From assembly GCF_007992115.1 (NCBI RefSeq), contig NZ_BJZQ01000018.1, positions 1 through 60,403 on the forward strand: 60,403 bases of DNA, in the 5' to 3' direction. Source of the DNA: Aeromicrobium flavum (GTDB taxonomy: Bacteria > Actinomycetota > Actinomycetes > Propionibacteriales > Nocardioidaceae). The translations under genes and the position numbers were made by a program. The notes beneath the pieces were generated by a model. It had not been told where the DNA came from. It was given only the letters and a program-made list of their open reading frames with translations, and made no database searches. Position 1 is the first letter of the stretch; every line of letters starts with the position of its first letter. Positions 1 to 8,084 of this stretch are shown one piece after another.

Positions 1-37
1 CCACTCGGCGAGTGGCGGGCGTTCTTGCGCCACTCGG
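1..37. repeat. Small palindromic intergenic repeat, copy 1
   Basis: The first 15 bases, CCACTCGGCGAGTGG, are a palindrome with 6-bp arms and a 3-nt centre. They are followed at 28-37 by CGCCACTCGG, which repeats one arm. The same two modules recur in the intergenic region at 29269-29338. The element is cut by the window edge, so its true left end is unknown. It is probably a REP-like dispersed element, but only two copies are visible here. Confidence 0.45.
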
Positions 38-65
38 GGGGGCTGGTCAGGCGCGGGGACCTCGA

Positions 66-112
66 GACGCATCGACCGGGACGCGTGCAGCACGTGTCCC
101 GGTCGATGCGTC
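66..112. repeat. Long near-perfect inverted repeat (hairpin)
   Basis: Arms at 66-88 and 90-112 are 23 bp each with a single-base centre at 89. The only imperfection is 83/95, which is a G-T pair. No gene is visible in 1-222, which lies downstream of the response-regulator gene. The size exceeds an ordinary terminator, and there is no T-tract. It could be a strong bidirectional terminator, a cruciform or part of a small mobile repeat. Confidence 0.6.
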
Positions 113-205
113 CCCCCGAGTAGGCTCCCCCCCGAGTTCGGGACCAGGCCGACTCCACGGGCCGGGTCCCTGTTCCATCCTCACGGGAGTCGCGCGGGCG
201 TGGAA

Positions 206-222
206 CCCCCGGAACCGGGGGG
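206..222 (-). terminator. Short GC hairpin immediately after the response-regulator stop
   Basis: On the minus strand the sequence directly after the TGA at 225-223 is a C-run and G-run palindrome (CCCCCGG / CCGGGGG) followed by TTCC. It probably contributes to termination of the two-component operon. The loop is tight and the U-tract is poor, so this is a moderate call. Confidence 0.4.
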
Positions 223-879
223 TCAGTCCTCGTCGAGGACGTCCCCGGGGGCGAGCCCGATCGCTCGCTCGATGTCGCCGGGACTGGTGTGCTCCAGGTA
301 GTCGCGCAGCTTCCGGCACGCGACGCGGTAGTGCTCGCGCGCCGTGTCCTCGGTGATGTAGAGCGTCGACGCGATGTCGGCCCAGTGCCGGCCGCGGGCG
401 CGCCCTGAGATGACCTCGCGCTGGCGGGCGGTGAGGTCGAGACGGGCGCCGCGGCGGTCCAACAGCTCGGTCAGGCCGACGAGCGACTGCGTGACGACGA
501 CCCGGTCGTCGCGGACGTCCTCGACGGCCTGCACCGTCACGTGGGGCGGGTCGGCCTTGTGCACCACGCCCTGCGCACCAGCGCGCAGGCACAGGGCGAG
601 CACGATGGGGCGCCGCTCGTCGGTGTAGAGGCAGACCTTCAGCCCGCGCTCGCGCAGCGCTCGGATGGCGGTGCGCCCCTGCTTCGTCGTGGTCGAGGAG
701 CCCTGCGGGCCGCGCAACAGCAGGTCGAGCACGACGACGTCGCAGCCCACGGCGGCGGCCTCGAACTCCTCGACGCCGGGGAACGTGGCGACGACGTCGA
801 GCTGCGGGTGCACCGTGGCGAACCCGCCGCGGATGACGGTGCTGTCGTCGATCACGACGACGCGGGTGCGATCGCTCAT
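223..879 (-). CDS. Two-component response regulator with C-terminal HTH
   Basis: A 218-residue cytoplasmic response regulator. The receiver domain has the acidic pair D11-D12, the likely phosphoacceptor D52 in VVVLDLLLRG, and the conserved Lys in the GVVHKADPP segment. The last 60 or so residues form a LuxR/sigma-region-4-like helix-turn-helix (LTARQREVISGRARGRHW onward). The start is an ATG whose ATGA overlaps the stop of the upstream kinase gene, so the two are translationally coupled. An in-frame reading extends far upstream but runs antiphase through the kinase and is a shadow. The target genes are not evident from the sequence. Confidence 0.9.
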   Translation of the reverse strand: MSDRTRVVVIDDSTVIRGGFATVHPQLDVVATFPGVEEFEAAAVGCDVVVLDLLLRGPQGSSTTTKQGRTAIRALRERGLKVCLYTDERRPIVLALCLRAGAQGVVHKADPPHVTVQAVEDVRDDRVVVTQSLVGLTELLDRRGARLDLTARQREVISGRARGRHWADIASTLYITEDTAREHYRVACRKLRDYLEHTSPGDIERAIGLAPGDVLDED

Positions 880-2066
880 GCCCGACCCTCCGTGACCGGA
901 CCGGTGATCGTCACCGAGGTGCCGCGACCCGGCGCCGACCGGACGTCCACCGCCACGCCGACGTCGCGCAGCGCCTGCCCGACCTGCGTGTCGAGGCCGA
1001 AGCCGAGCGGCTGGCTGGCCTGGTCGAACCCGACGCCGTCGTCGGAGACGACGACCTCCCACGTCGTGCCGTCCGTGTCGGCGTGCACCACGACCTGGTG
1101 CGCCTGCGCGTGCAGGCGGACGTTGTGCAGCACCGTCGTCACCGCGCGGCCGACGGCGGTCCACACGTCCTGGCGCAGCTCGACGTGGGCCCCGAGGGCG
1201 ACGGCCGGTTCGAGCGGCAGGTCCTCGAAGCCCTCCATCGCCGCGGTGAGCATGGCGCCCACCGTGGGCACGGACGAATCGACGGGTGGCGGCTCGGCGC
1301 CGAGGTAGGTGCGCAGCCGTTGGGCCTCGCGGTCGGCCTGCCGGCGCAGTCCCGGCAGCACCTCGGCCGGGGTGTCCTCGTCGGACAGCAGCCGCAGGAT
1401 GCTCGAGGCGTCGTGGACGGTGAGCTGGTACCGCTCCAGCTCGAGGGCGCGGGTGGCCGCGACGGCGTCCTCGCGCGACTGGTCGGCGTCGCGGGCGAGG
1501 CCACGCAGGTACCGGACGAGGATCGCCACGACCAGCGCGTAGCCCGGGATCGTGAGCGCGTTGCTGAGGCTGGTCTCCCACGAGGTGGTGTTCGCGGTGA
1601 GGGTCCAGGCCAGGTACCAACCGCCGAGCGCCACGCCGTGGCCCACGGCCAGCACCGGCGGCAGCCAGGCGGCGGCCAGGGCGGTGACGTTGATGGCGAA
1701 GCCCGAGGCCCACGCCTCCCACGTGCCCACGACGAAGGGGTCGGGCAGCAGCAGGTTCATCGCGGGGACGGCCACCCACGCGAGCACGAGATCGGGCACG
1801 TGCCACGCGCCGCGGCGCACCGTGCCCAGGACGAGGCACTGCACGATCAGCAGCAGCGACACCGCCACGACGCACAGCGTCAGCGCCCAGTAAGCGCCGG
1901 CGTGGTCGGCGACGCCCGCACCGGAGGCGGCAGCGAGCAGGATCTGGACGAGGACGACGGTGCGCATGGTCGGCCCGACCAGGGCGATCCCCCACTCGGC
2001 CCGGCGCGCCGACGATCGGGAGGATGCCCGGCTCAGGGCCTCCGATCGACTGTCCACGCCCGCCAT
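876..2066 (-). CDS. Membrane sensor histidine kinase (NarL/HisKA_3-like)
   Basis: A 396-residue kinase paired with the response regulator downstream (4-nt ATGA overlap). The N-terminal half (about residues 34-187) has roughly six hydrophobic segments and no large extracellular domain, so it may sense a membrane-associated or intramembrane signal. A dimerisation helix follows, with a likely phospho-His at H218 in LTVHDASSILRLL (H-D pair, as in HisKA_3). The C-terminal HATPase domain shows the N-box region (NVRLHAQAHQ) and G-boxes DDGVGFD and PGRGTSV. A GAAGG sequence about 10 nt before the ATG could be the ribosome site. The ligand is unknown. Confidence 0.88.
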   Translation of the reverse strand: MAGVDSRSEALSRASSRSSARRAEWGIALVGPTMRTVVLVQILLAAASGAGVADHAGAYWALTLCVVAVSLLLIVQCLVLGTVRRGAWHVPDLVLAWVAVPAMNLLLPDPFVVGTWEAWASGFAINVTALAAAWLPPVLAVGHGVALGGWYLAWTLTANTTSWETSLSNALTIPGYALVVAILVRYLRGLARDADQSREDAVAATRALELERYQLTVHDASSILRLLSDEDTPAEVLPGLRRQADREAQRLRTYLGAEPPPVDSSVPTVGAMLTAAMEGFEDLPLEPAVALGAHVELRQDVWTAVGRAVTTVLHNVRLHAQAHQVVVHADTDGTTWEVVVSDDGVGFDQASQPLGFGLDTQVGQALRDVGVAVDVRSAPGRGTSVTITGPVTEGRA

Positions 2067-2112
2067 CGTCTCAGACCTTCACGAGGGCGCCCCGCCCCGG
2101 ACGCCCCACCCG

Positions 2113-2118
2113 TAACCT
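2113..2118 (+). promoter_or_regulatory. -10 box for a leaderless MOSC transcript
   Basis: TAACCT lies 6 nt before the GTG at 2125, and there is no Shine-Dalgarno in between. Transcription should start at or next to the GTG. This is one of many examples of this arrangement in the window. Confidence 0.6.
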
Positions 2119-2124
2119 GATCCG

Positions 2125-2967
2125 GTGCACCTGACGTCCGTCCACCGCTACCCCCTGAAGTCCGCCCGCGTGGAGGACCTCACGTCAGCGGTCGTCGAGC
2201 CGTGGGGACTCGCGGGCGACCGGCGCTGGATGGTGGTCGACGAGGCCGGCGGCTTCCTGACCGCGCGTGAGACGCGGCGGCTGCTGACCGTGCTGCCTCG
2301 CCTCACCGACATCGGCCTGAGCCTCTCGGCGCCCGGTGCCGAGCCTCTCGAGGTCGTCCGTCCCGATCCGCGCCACCAGGTGCCGGTCGAGCTGTGGAAG
2401 TCCGAGTTCACGGCGGCCGAGGCCCCCGAGGCCGCCCGGTGGCTGAGCGACCTGCTGGGCCGGCCGGTGCGGCTGGTCCACCTCGACGACCCGACGCGTC
2501 GCCCGGTCACCGGCTTCGCGCGCCCGGAGGACCGGGTCAACCTCGCCGACGGGTACCCGCTGCTCGTGACGACGCAGGCCTCCCTGGCCGCACTCAACGA
2601 CGAGATCGTCGCCGGTGGCGGCGCGCCCGTGCCGATGGCGCGCTTCCGGCCGAGCATCGTCGTCGACGGCGACGCCCCGTGGACCGAGGACGACTGGCGG
2701 CTCCTGCGCGTGGGCGAGGCGGTCTTCCGCGCCGTGAAGGGCTGCGCGCGGTGCGTCATCACGACGCTGGAGCCCGACCTCGACACGGGCGAGGTCGCGG
2801 GCGGCAAGGAGCCGCTCCGGACCCTTGCCCGCGTGCGACGCTTCGGCACGAAGGCCTGGTTCGGGGTCAACCTCATCCCCGACACCCCCGGCGCGATCAT
2901 CCGCGCCGGCGACGAGGTCGAGGTGCTCGAGACGGCTCCGTCCGGCGCCGGGCCCCTCGGCGCCTGA
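2125..2967 (+). CDS. MOSC domain protein (MOSC_N beta-barrel plus MOSC)
   Basis: A 280-residue protein of the YcbX/mARC type: an N-terminal MOSC_N beta-barrel (HRYPLKSARVEDL, then GLAGDRRWMVVDEAG) and a C-terminal MOSC domain. The domain contains the invariant Cys that coordinates molybdenum cofactor in this family (KGCARCVITTLEPD) and a LARVRRFG segment. Such proteins carry Moco and reduce N-hydroxylated compounds. YcbX also has a 2Fe-2S domain, which is absent here, so the electron donor must be a separate protein. The GTG start fits a leaderless transcript (-10 at 2113-2118). The gene is convergent with the sirtuin gene, with 1 nt between stops. Confidence 0.88.
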   Translation: MHLTSVHRYPLKSARVEDLTSAVVEPWGLAGDRRWMVVDEAGGFLTARETRRLLTVLPRLTDIGLSLSAPGAEPLEVVRPDPRHQVPVELWKSEFTAAEAPEAARWLSDLLGRPVRLVHLDDPTRRPVTGFARPEDRVNLADGYPLLVTTQASLAALNDEIVAGGGAPVPMARFRPSIVVDGDAPWTEDDWRLLRVGEAVFRAVKGCARCVITTLEPDLDTGEVAGGKEPLRTLARVRRFGTKAWFGVNLIPDTPGAIIRAGDEVEVLETAPSGAGPLGA

Positions 2968-2968
2968 G

Positions 2969-3655
2969 TCAGTCGCCCAGCAGGTCCCGCACCCAGCGCG
3001 GCACGACCTCGGTGGCCGGACCGGCGTAGGTCGTGTGGAAGTCGCCGCGCGGCGTCGGCACGAGGTTGAGCTCGACCGTCGTCGCGCCGGACGCGTGGGC
3101 GTAGTCGACGAACCCGGCCGCCGGGTACACCACGCCGGACGTGCCGATCGCCGCGAAGACGTCGACCTCGCTGAGCGCCTCGTGGATCTCGTCCATGCCG
3201 TGCGGGTACTCGCCGAACCAGACGATGTCGGGGCGCAGCGCCGGGCGCCCGCACTCGGGGCACGCGGGCTCGTGCAGCAGGTCGTCCTGCCATTCGTGCC
3301 CGGCGGCGCAGACCTCGCACCGCACCCGCTGCAGCTGGCCGTGCATGTGCAGGACGCGGCGCGAGCCGGCCCGCTCGTGCAGGTCGTCGACGTTCTGGGT
3401 GACCAGCAGCAGGTCGTCGCCGAGGCGCCGCTCGAGCTCGACCAGTGCGTGGTGCGCGGCGTTCGGCTTCACGCGGCGCAGCGAGGCGCGGCGCTCGTCG
3501 TAGAACCGTTGGACCAAGGCGCGGTTGTACGCGAAAGCCTCGGGCGTGGCGACGTCCTCGGGGCGGTGACCCTCCCAGAGCCCGTCCGCGTCGCGGAAGG
3601 TGGCCAGCCCGCTCTCGGCCGAGATGCCGGCACCGGTGAGGACGACGACCTTCAT
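2969..3655 (-). CDS. Sirtuin NAD-dependent protein deacylase (class III)
   Basis: A 228-residue Sir2 enzyme. NAD-binding motifs are [15 protein letters not shown] and [12 protein letters not shown], the catalytic His is H105 in HMHG, and four Cys (113, 116, 132, 135) form the zinc ribbon. Y52 and R55 in FYDERRASL match the Tyr-x-x-Arg acyl-acid pocket of CobB/SIRT5, which suggests desuccinylase or demalonylase activity besides deacetylation. The ATG start overlaps the stop of the upstream phosphatase gene (ATGA), so both are in one transcript. The substrate is unknown; acyl-CoA synthetases are typical targets of this family. Confidence 0.93.
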   Translation of the reverse strand: MKVVVLTGAGISAESGLATFRDADGLWEGHRPEDVATPEAFAYNRALVQRFYDERRASLRRVKPNAAHHALVELERRLGDDLLLVTQNVDDLHERAGSRRVLHMHGQLQRVRCEVCAAGHEWQDDLLHEPACPECGRPALRPDIVWFGEYPHGMDEIHEALSEVDVFAAIGTSGVVYPAAGFVDYAHASGATTVELNLVPTPRGDFHTTYAGPATEVVPRWVRDLLGD

Positions 3656-4431
3656 GCCGCCACCCCGCGGATCGCGTCGCCGAGCTCGCGCACGGCGGTC
3701 GGCGGGCCCGCGATCGACCACACCAGGCCGTGGGCCTCCACCCGTTCAGCGGAGCCGCCGAGGCCGGCGACCAGCGCCGTGCCCGGCAGCCAGTCCCAGT
3801 CGGGGGTGCTGTGCTGGAACCAGCAGCCGAGCCGGCCGGTCGCGACGCCCACGAGGTCCATCGAGCCCGAGCCGAGCATGCGGATCGTGGCCGGCAGGGC
3901 GGCTGCGCGGACCCACGCGTCGAACCCGGCGCCGGTGCCGATGAAGCCCGGGTGCGCGTAGGTGGCGGCACCGAGCCCGGCCAGTTCCGCGTCCTCGATG
4001 TCCGGGAGGGGCTCGCCGTTGCGGGTGGTGGGGACGCCGGGCCCGCCGACCACCACGGTGCCGGTGGCGTGGTGGGCGACGGCGCCGAGCAGCACCCGGT
4101 CGCCCTCGGCCAGCGCGACGGCCGAGCACCAGTAGTCGGAGTCCGTCGAGAAGTTGTAGGTGCCGTCGACGGGATCGATCACCCAGCGACGGCCGGAGGC
4201 GCCCTCGCGGAAGGTGCCCTCCTCGCCCAGCAGGCCGTCGTCGGGACGCTCGCGGCCGAGCCGCTCGACGATGTGGGCCTCGGCGGCCAGGTCTGCCTCG
4301 GTGACGACGTCGGACACGGAGGTCTTGGCGCGGGTCTCGAGCCCGCCATCGGCCCGGATCCGCGCGGCGAGCGCCGCCGCCTCGACGACCAGCTCGCTCG
4401 CCAGGGCCACGTCCTCCGGTGTCACGCTCAC
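3652..4431 (-). CDS. Inositol monophosphatase family phosphatase
   Basis: About 259 residues. It has the Mg-dependent phosphatase motifs of the IMPase/HisN/SuhB superfamily: GEEGTF (metal 1), [12 protein letters not shown] (metal 1/2 site and nucleophile activation) and [16 protein letters not shown] (C-terminal Asp). The exact substrate (inositol-1-P, histidinol-P or another sugar phosphate) cannot be told from the sequence. I chose the GTG at 4431 because a TACGGT -10 box (4438-4443) sits 6 nt upstream, as in other leaderless genes here. The alternative GTG at 4425 would use the GGAGG as a Shine-Dalgarno. It is divergent from the thiamine operon. Confidence 0.85.
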   Translation of the reverse strand: MSVTPEDVALASELVVEAAALAARIRADGGLETRAKTSVSDVVTEADLAAEAHIVERLGRERPDDGLLGEEGTFREGASGRRWVIDPVDGTYNFSTDSDYWCSAVALAEGDRVLLGAVAHHATGTVVVGGPGVPTTRNGEPLPDIEDAELAGLGAATYAHPGFIGTGAGFDAWVRAAALPATIRMLGSGSMDLVGVATGRLGCWFQHSTPDWDWLPGTALVAGLGGSAERVEAHGLVWSIAGPPTAVRELGDAIRGVAA

Positions 4432-4468
4432 CCCTCCACCGTAGAAGGTCCACCCGTCGAGAGAACGG

Positions 4469-4497
4469 TTGGCCGGGGCCCGCGCGATGGCTACTGT
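4469..4497 (+). promoter_or_regulatory. Promoter of the thi operon
   Basis: TTGGCC (4469-4474), a 17-nt spacer and TACTGT (4492-4497). Transcription would begin at about 4504, at the 5' edge of the TPP riboswitch. Confidence 0.55.
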
Positions 4498-4502
4498 GGG
4501 CC

Positions 4503-4582
4503 GCGACACGGGGTGCCCGCAACCGAGCGGGCTGAGATCAGACCCGTCGAACCTGCTCGAGTTCGTACTCGCGAAGGGATTG
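4503..4582 (+). promoter_or_regulatory. TPP riboswitch (THI element)
   Basis: The conserved THI-box blocks are all present in order: ACACGGGGTGC (4506-4516), GGGCTGAGATCAGACCC, GAACCTGCTCGAG, and GCGAAGGGA near 4571-4579. The terminal AAGGGA is 8 nt before the thiM ATG and is the only plausible Shine-Dalgarno. TPP binding would therefore mask it, giving translational control. No long terminator stem follows, which fits this mode. Confidence 0.95.
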
Positions 4583-4587
4583 TCCCC

Positions 4588-5391
4588 ATGACAGCTCTGT
4601 CCGTTCCGTCCGTTCCCGCCGACCTGGCCCTGGCCCGGCTCCGGGAGGCCACACCGCTGGTGCAGTGCATCACCAACAGCGTCGTCACCGGGTTCACCGC
4701 CAACGTCCTGCTCGCCGTCGGTGCCGCTCCCGCGATGGTCGACCTGCCCGAGGAGGCCGGGATCTTCGCCGGGATCGCCGGCGGCCTGCTGGTCAACCTC
4801 GGCACCCCCACCCCGCAACAGCGCGACGCCGCCCGCGCGGCCGTCGTCGCCACCGACCGCTGGGTGCTGGACCCCGTCGCGATCGGGACGCTCCCGGTCC
4901 GCACCGCCCTGGCCGCCGAGCTGCTGCAGTCCCGGCCGGCGATCGTCCGCGGCAACGCCTCCGAGATCATCGCCCTGGCCGGCCTGGGCAGCGGCGGGCG
5001 GGGCGTCGACTCCACCGCCGGTGCCGAGGAGGCGCTCGAGGCCGCCACCTCGATCGCCCGCTCCGCCGGTGCCGTCGTCGCCGTGTCGGGCGAGGTCGAC
5101 GTCATCACCGACGGCACCGAGACCGTGCGGGTGCCCGGGGGCGACCGGCTGCTGACGCTCGTCACCGGCGGCGGCTGCTCGCTCGGCGCCACGATGGCGG
5201 CCTTCCTCGCGGTGTGCGACCCGCTCTCCGCGGCCGTCGCGGCGTCCGTCGCCCACGCCGTCGCGGCCGAGCACGCGGCCCGCACCAGCTCGGGTCCGGG
5301 CACCTTCGCCGTCGACTTCCTCGACGCGCTCGCCGCGCTCGACCCGTCCGACCTCCGTGACCGGGAAGCGCACCTGCAGGGCGTCTCGTGA
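4588..5391 (+). CDS. thiM: Hydroxyethylthiazole kinase ThiM
   Basis: A 267-residue kinase that phosphorylates 4-methyl-5-(2-hydroxyethyl)thiazole (THZ) for thiamine salvage. Family motifs are [28 protein letters not shown] near the N-terminus, the GNASEI segment, and the C-terminal TGGGCSLGA loop, whose Cys corresponds to the active-site Cys of ThiM. It is the first gene of a riboswitch-controlled operon; its stop overlaps the GTG of thiE by 4 nt. No thiC or thiG lies in the window, so this operon looks dedicated to salvage and coupling. Confidence 0.95.
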   Translation: MTALSVPSVPADLALARLREATPLVQCITNSVVTGFTANVLLAVGAAPAMVDLPEEAGIFAGIAGGLLVNLGTPTPQQRDAARAAVVATDRWVLDPVAIGTLPVRTALAAELLQSRPAIVRGNASEIIALAGLGSGGRGVDSTAGAEEALEAATSIARSAGAVVAVSGEVDVITDGTETVRVPGGDRLLTLVTGGGCSLGATMAAFLAVCDPLSAAVAASVAHAVAAEHAARTSSGPGTFAVDFLDALAALDPSDLRDREAHLQGVS

Positions 5392-6032
5392 GCCCGGCAG
5401 GCCTCCACCTCGTGACGGACGGACGCCTGCGCCTGGACCGTCTCCTGATCGTCGTCGACGCGGCCGTGCGGGCCGGGGCCGCCGTGGTGCAGGTGCGCGG
5501 GAAGGAGGCCTCCGCCCGCGAGCTCACCGAGACCGTCGTGGCGGTGTCGCAGGTGGTCGACGACCGGGCGGCGGTGCTCGTGAACGACCGGCTCGACGTG
5601 GCGCTGGCCGCCCGCCACGGCGGCGCTCGGGTCGACGGGGTGCACCTGGGCCAGGACGACCTCGACCCCGTCGTCGCCCGCCACCTGCTCGGCCGGGACG
5701 CGCTGATCGGCTGGACCGCGCACCGCGACGCGCACCTGCGGGCCCTGGCCTCGCTCCCGGAGGGGACGGTCGACTACCTCGGCGTCGGACTGGTCCGGCC
5801 CACCACGTCCAAGGCCGACGGCCCGCCCGTCCTGGGGGTCGGCGGCTTCGGGTCGTTCGCCCTGTCCACGGAGCTGCCCTGCATCGCGATCGGCGGCGTC
5901 CGGGTCACGGACGTCCCCGACCTGGCGGCCGTGGGAGCGGCCGGGGTCGCGGTGGTCACCGCGGTCGCCGACGCGCCCGACCCCGGCGCGGCCGCCGGCG
6001 GCTTCGTCGACGCCCTCGGAGCACTCCGATGA
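5388..6032 (+). CDS. thiE: Thiamine-phosphate synthase ThiE
   Basis: A 214-residue TIM-barrel enzyme that joins HMP-PP and THZ-P to thiamine phosphate. Motifs: GLHLVTDGR at the N-terminus, [13 protein letters not shown] (HMP-PP phosphate site), [18 protein letters not shown], and RPTTSKAD as a variant of the PTxTK phosphate loop. The C-terminal AIGGV and [11 protein letters not shown] segments match the THZ-P phosphate site. The GTG start overlaps the thiM stop (GTGA) and the TGA overlaps the next ATG, so translation is coupled through the operon. Confidence 0.93.
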   Translation: MSPAGLHLVTDGRLRLDRLLIVVDAAVRAGAAVVQVRGKEASARELTETVVAVSQVVDDRAAVLVNDRLDVALAARHGGARVDGVHLGQDDLDPVVARHLLGRDALIGWTAHRDAHLRALASLPEGTVDYLGVGLVRPTTSKADGPPVLGVGGFGSFALSTELPCIAIGGVRVTDVPDLAAVGAAGVAVVTAVADAPDPGAAAGGFVDALGALR

Positions 6033-7531
6033 CGCCGCGGGTGCTGAGCGTCGCCGGCACCGACCCGACCGGCGGAGCCGGCATCCAGGCCGACCTGAAG
6101 ACGATCGGCGCACTCGGCGGGTACGCGATGGCGGTGGTGACGGCACTCGTCGCGCAGAACACTCGCGGCGTGCGGTCGGTGCACGTGCCGCCGGTCTCGT
6201 TCCTCACCGAGCAGCTCGAGGCGGTGTCCGACGACGTCGAGATCGATGCCGTCAAGCTCGGGATGCTGCACTCGACCCCCCTCATCGACGCCGTCGCCAC
6301 GTGGCTCGACCGGGTGCGACCGCCCGTGGTCGTGCTCGACCCGGTCATGGTCGCCACGAGCGGTGACCGCCTGCTCGACGAGGAGGCCGAGGCGGCGATC
6401 CGTCGCCTGTGCCACCACGTCGACCTCGTGACACCCAACCTGCCCGAGCTGGCTGTCCTCACCGAGCGCGCGCCCGCCACGACCTGGGACGACGCCGTGG
6501 GCCAGGCGACCGACCTCGCGACCGCGAGCGGCGCGACGGTCCTGCTCAAGGGCGGACACCTGGCCGGCGCCGCGTGCGACGACGCGATCGTCACCGCCGA
6601 CGCGATCCACTCCGTGCCCGGCCGCCGCGTGCGCTCCACGTCGACCCACGGCACCGGCTGCACGCTGTCCTCGGCCATGGCCACCCTGGCGGCGTCCGGC
6701 ACCCCCTGGCCCGAGGCGCTGCACCGGGCGAAGGCGTGGCTGACCGAGGCGATCGACCACGGCGCCGCCCTGCGGGTCGGGCAGGGGAACGGGCCCGTCG
6801 ACCACTTCCACGCCCTGCGGGCGCAGCCGTCCGGGACCACCGGCTGGAGCACGTGGATGTGGGAGGAGTCGGCCGACGTCCGGGCCCGGGTGGAGGCGTG
6901 CGACTTCGTGCGGCGCCTGGGCGACGGGTCGCTGGAGCCCGAGCGGTTCGCCCGGTACCTCGCGCAGGATGCGCTCTACCTGGGCGAGTACGCACGCTGG
7001 CTGGTGCGGGCCGGCTCGCTCGCCACCGGGGCGGACGAGCGCCTCTTCTGGACCCGGGCGGCCGCGTCGGCGCTGTCGGAGGAGGAGCGGCTCCACCGCC
7101 ACTGGGTCGGCGAGCCGGCCGAGCCGGGCCCGGCCACCCGCGCCTACCTCGACCACCTCCGGGCCACGGCGCACGGCGGCGGCCACGGCGAGCTCGTCGC
7201 GGCGCTGCTGCCCTGCTACTGGCTGTACGCCGATCTCGGTGCCCGGCTCGTGCTCGGCGACCATCCCGCCCATCCGTACACGCAGTGGCTGCGCCTCTAC
7301 GCCGACCCGACGTTCGCCGCGGCGGCCCGGACCGCGCGCGACCTCGTCGACCGTGCGGCCGACGCGGCCACCCCGGCCGAACGGGCGCGGATGCGCAGCG
7401 CGTTCGCCCGGTCGATGGTCTGCGAGCTGGCCTTCTTCGAGGCGGCCGGACCGCCGCCTCTCAGCGATGCGCGACCGGCTGCCGCAGGATCGTCCTCAGC
7501 TTCTCCGGGGCGACGCGTCGCGGGTCGCTGA
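6029..7531 (+). CDS. thiD: ThiD-TenA fusion: HMP(-P) kinase plus thiaminase II domain
   Basis: 500 residues. Residues 1 to about 260 are a ThiD ribokinase-fold kinase (VAGTDPTGGAGIQADLKT, KLGML, DPVMVATSG, TPNLPE, the STHGTGCTLSSA anion hole). Residues about 275-475 are TenA, with the active-site Asp in AQDALYLGEYARW, the catalytic Cys in LLPCYWLYADLG and the Glu in CELAFFEAA. TenA recovers HMP from degraded thiamine and ThiD phosphorylates it twice, so the fusion channels salvage. The last 25 or so residues (Pro/Ala/Ser-rich) lie beyond the TenA fold and are antisense to the next gene, a 71-nt convergent overlap. Confidence 0.93.
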   Translation: MTPRVLSVAGTDPTGGAGIQADLKTIGALGGYAMAVVTALVAQNTRGVRSVHVPPVSFLTEQLEAVSDDVEIDAVKLGMLHSTPLIDAVATWLDRVRPPVVVLDPVMVATSGDRLLDEEAEAAIRRLCHHVDLVTPNLPELAVLTERAPATTWDDAVGQATDLATASGATVLLKGGHLAGAACDDAIVTADAIHSVPGRRVRSTSTHGTGCTLSSAMATLAASGTPWPEALHRAKAWLTEAIDHGAALRVGQGNGPVDHFHALRAQPSGTTGWSTWMWEESADVRARVEACDFVRRLGDGSLEPERFARYLAQDALYLGEYARWLVRAGSLATGADERLFWTRAAASALSEEERLHRHWVGEPAEPGPATRAYLDHLRATAHGGGHGELVAALLPCYWLYADLGARLVLGDHPAHPYTQWLRLYADPTFAAAARTARDLVDRAADAATPAERARMRSAFARSMVCELAFFEAAGPPPLSDARPAAAGSSSASPGRRVAGR

Positions 7532-8072
7532 GGTAGATCTCGTGGTGCTTGCCGGTCAGGTCGAATCCCTCGGCGGCCGCGAAGTCGTGCAGCGCCGCGA
7601 TCACCGGCCCCTCCATCTCGTAGGGGCCGACGTGCAGCGTCTGGACGCACGTGCCCTCGTCGAGCGTCTCGGCCCGCAGGTCGTGGAGCCCGGGTGCGCC
7701 GCCCTTGCGCGTTACGGTGGCGCGGGCCTCGGCGAGATGGTCGTCGCCGATCCATTCGGGCACGAGGCTGAGCAGCGTCCAGTCCCACGTCGTCTTGTCG
7801 CGCGAGTCGGTGAAGGCACTCAGGTCCTCGGCCCACCACAGCGCCTCGAGCGGCGGCACGACGTAGTCGTGGTCGAGCACCCGCTTGCTCAGGAACTTCA
7901 GGTTGTAGGCGAAGGGGTAGATCGTCGTGATCGCCCGCTCGTAGTCCGCGGCCTCGTTCGGATCGCCGTGGCCGTCGAGCATCAGGTAGCGCAGTGGCGG
8001 GACCGTGATGATCGAGAACTCGCCGTGCTTCGCGGCGTAGGTGGGCAGGGACTTCCTCAGGTCGGTCTTCAC
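7461..8072 (-). CDS. GyrI-like small-molecule-binding domain protein
   Basis: A 203-residue soluble protein that looks like the GyrI/SOUL-like effector-binding fold: MKTDLRKSLPTYAAKHGEFS start, PPLRYLMLDGHGDP, LDEGTCVQTLHVGPYEMEGP and KHHEIYLSDPRRV. The family binds or sequesters small molecules, and some members hydrolyse cyclopropanoid toxins; here no DNA-binding domain is attached. The GTG start has a GGAGGA site. The 3' end overlaps the 3' end of the thiD-tenA gene on the opposite strand by 71 nt. The ligand is unknown. Confidence 0.82.
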   Translation of the reverse strand: MKTDLRKSLPTYAAKHGEFSIITVPPLRYLMLDGHGDPNEAADYERAITTIYPFAYNLKFLSKRVLDHDYVVPPLEALWWAEDLSAFTDSRDKTTWDWTLLSLVPEWIGDDHLAEARATVTRKGGAPGLHDLRAETLDEGTCVQTLHVGPYEMEGPVIAALHDFAAAEGFDLTGKHHEIYLSDPRRVAPEKLRTILRQPVAHR

Positions 8073-8084
8073 GCGTCCTCCTGC

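Noticed and set aside
5357..6028. An N-terminal extension of the ThiD frame
   Set aside because: It runs through thiE in another frame; the ATG at 6029 overlaps the thiE stop and starts a normal ThiD.
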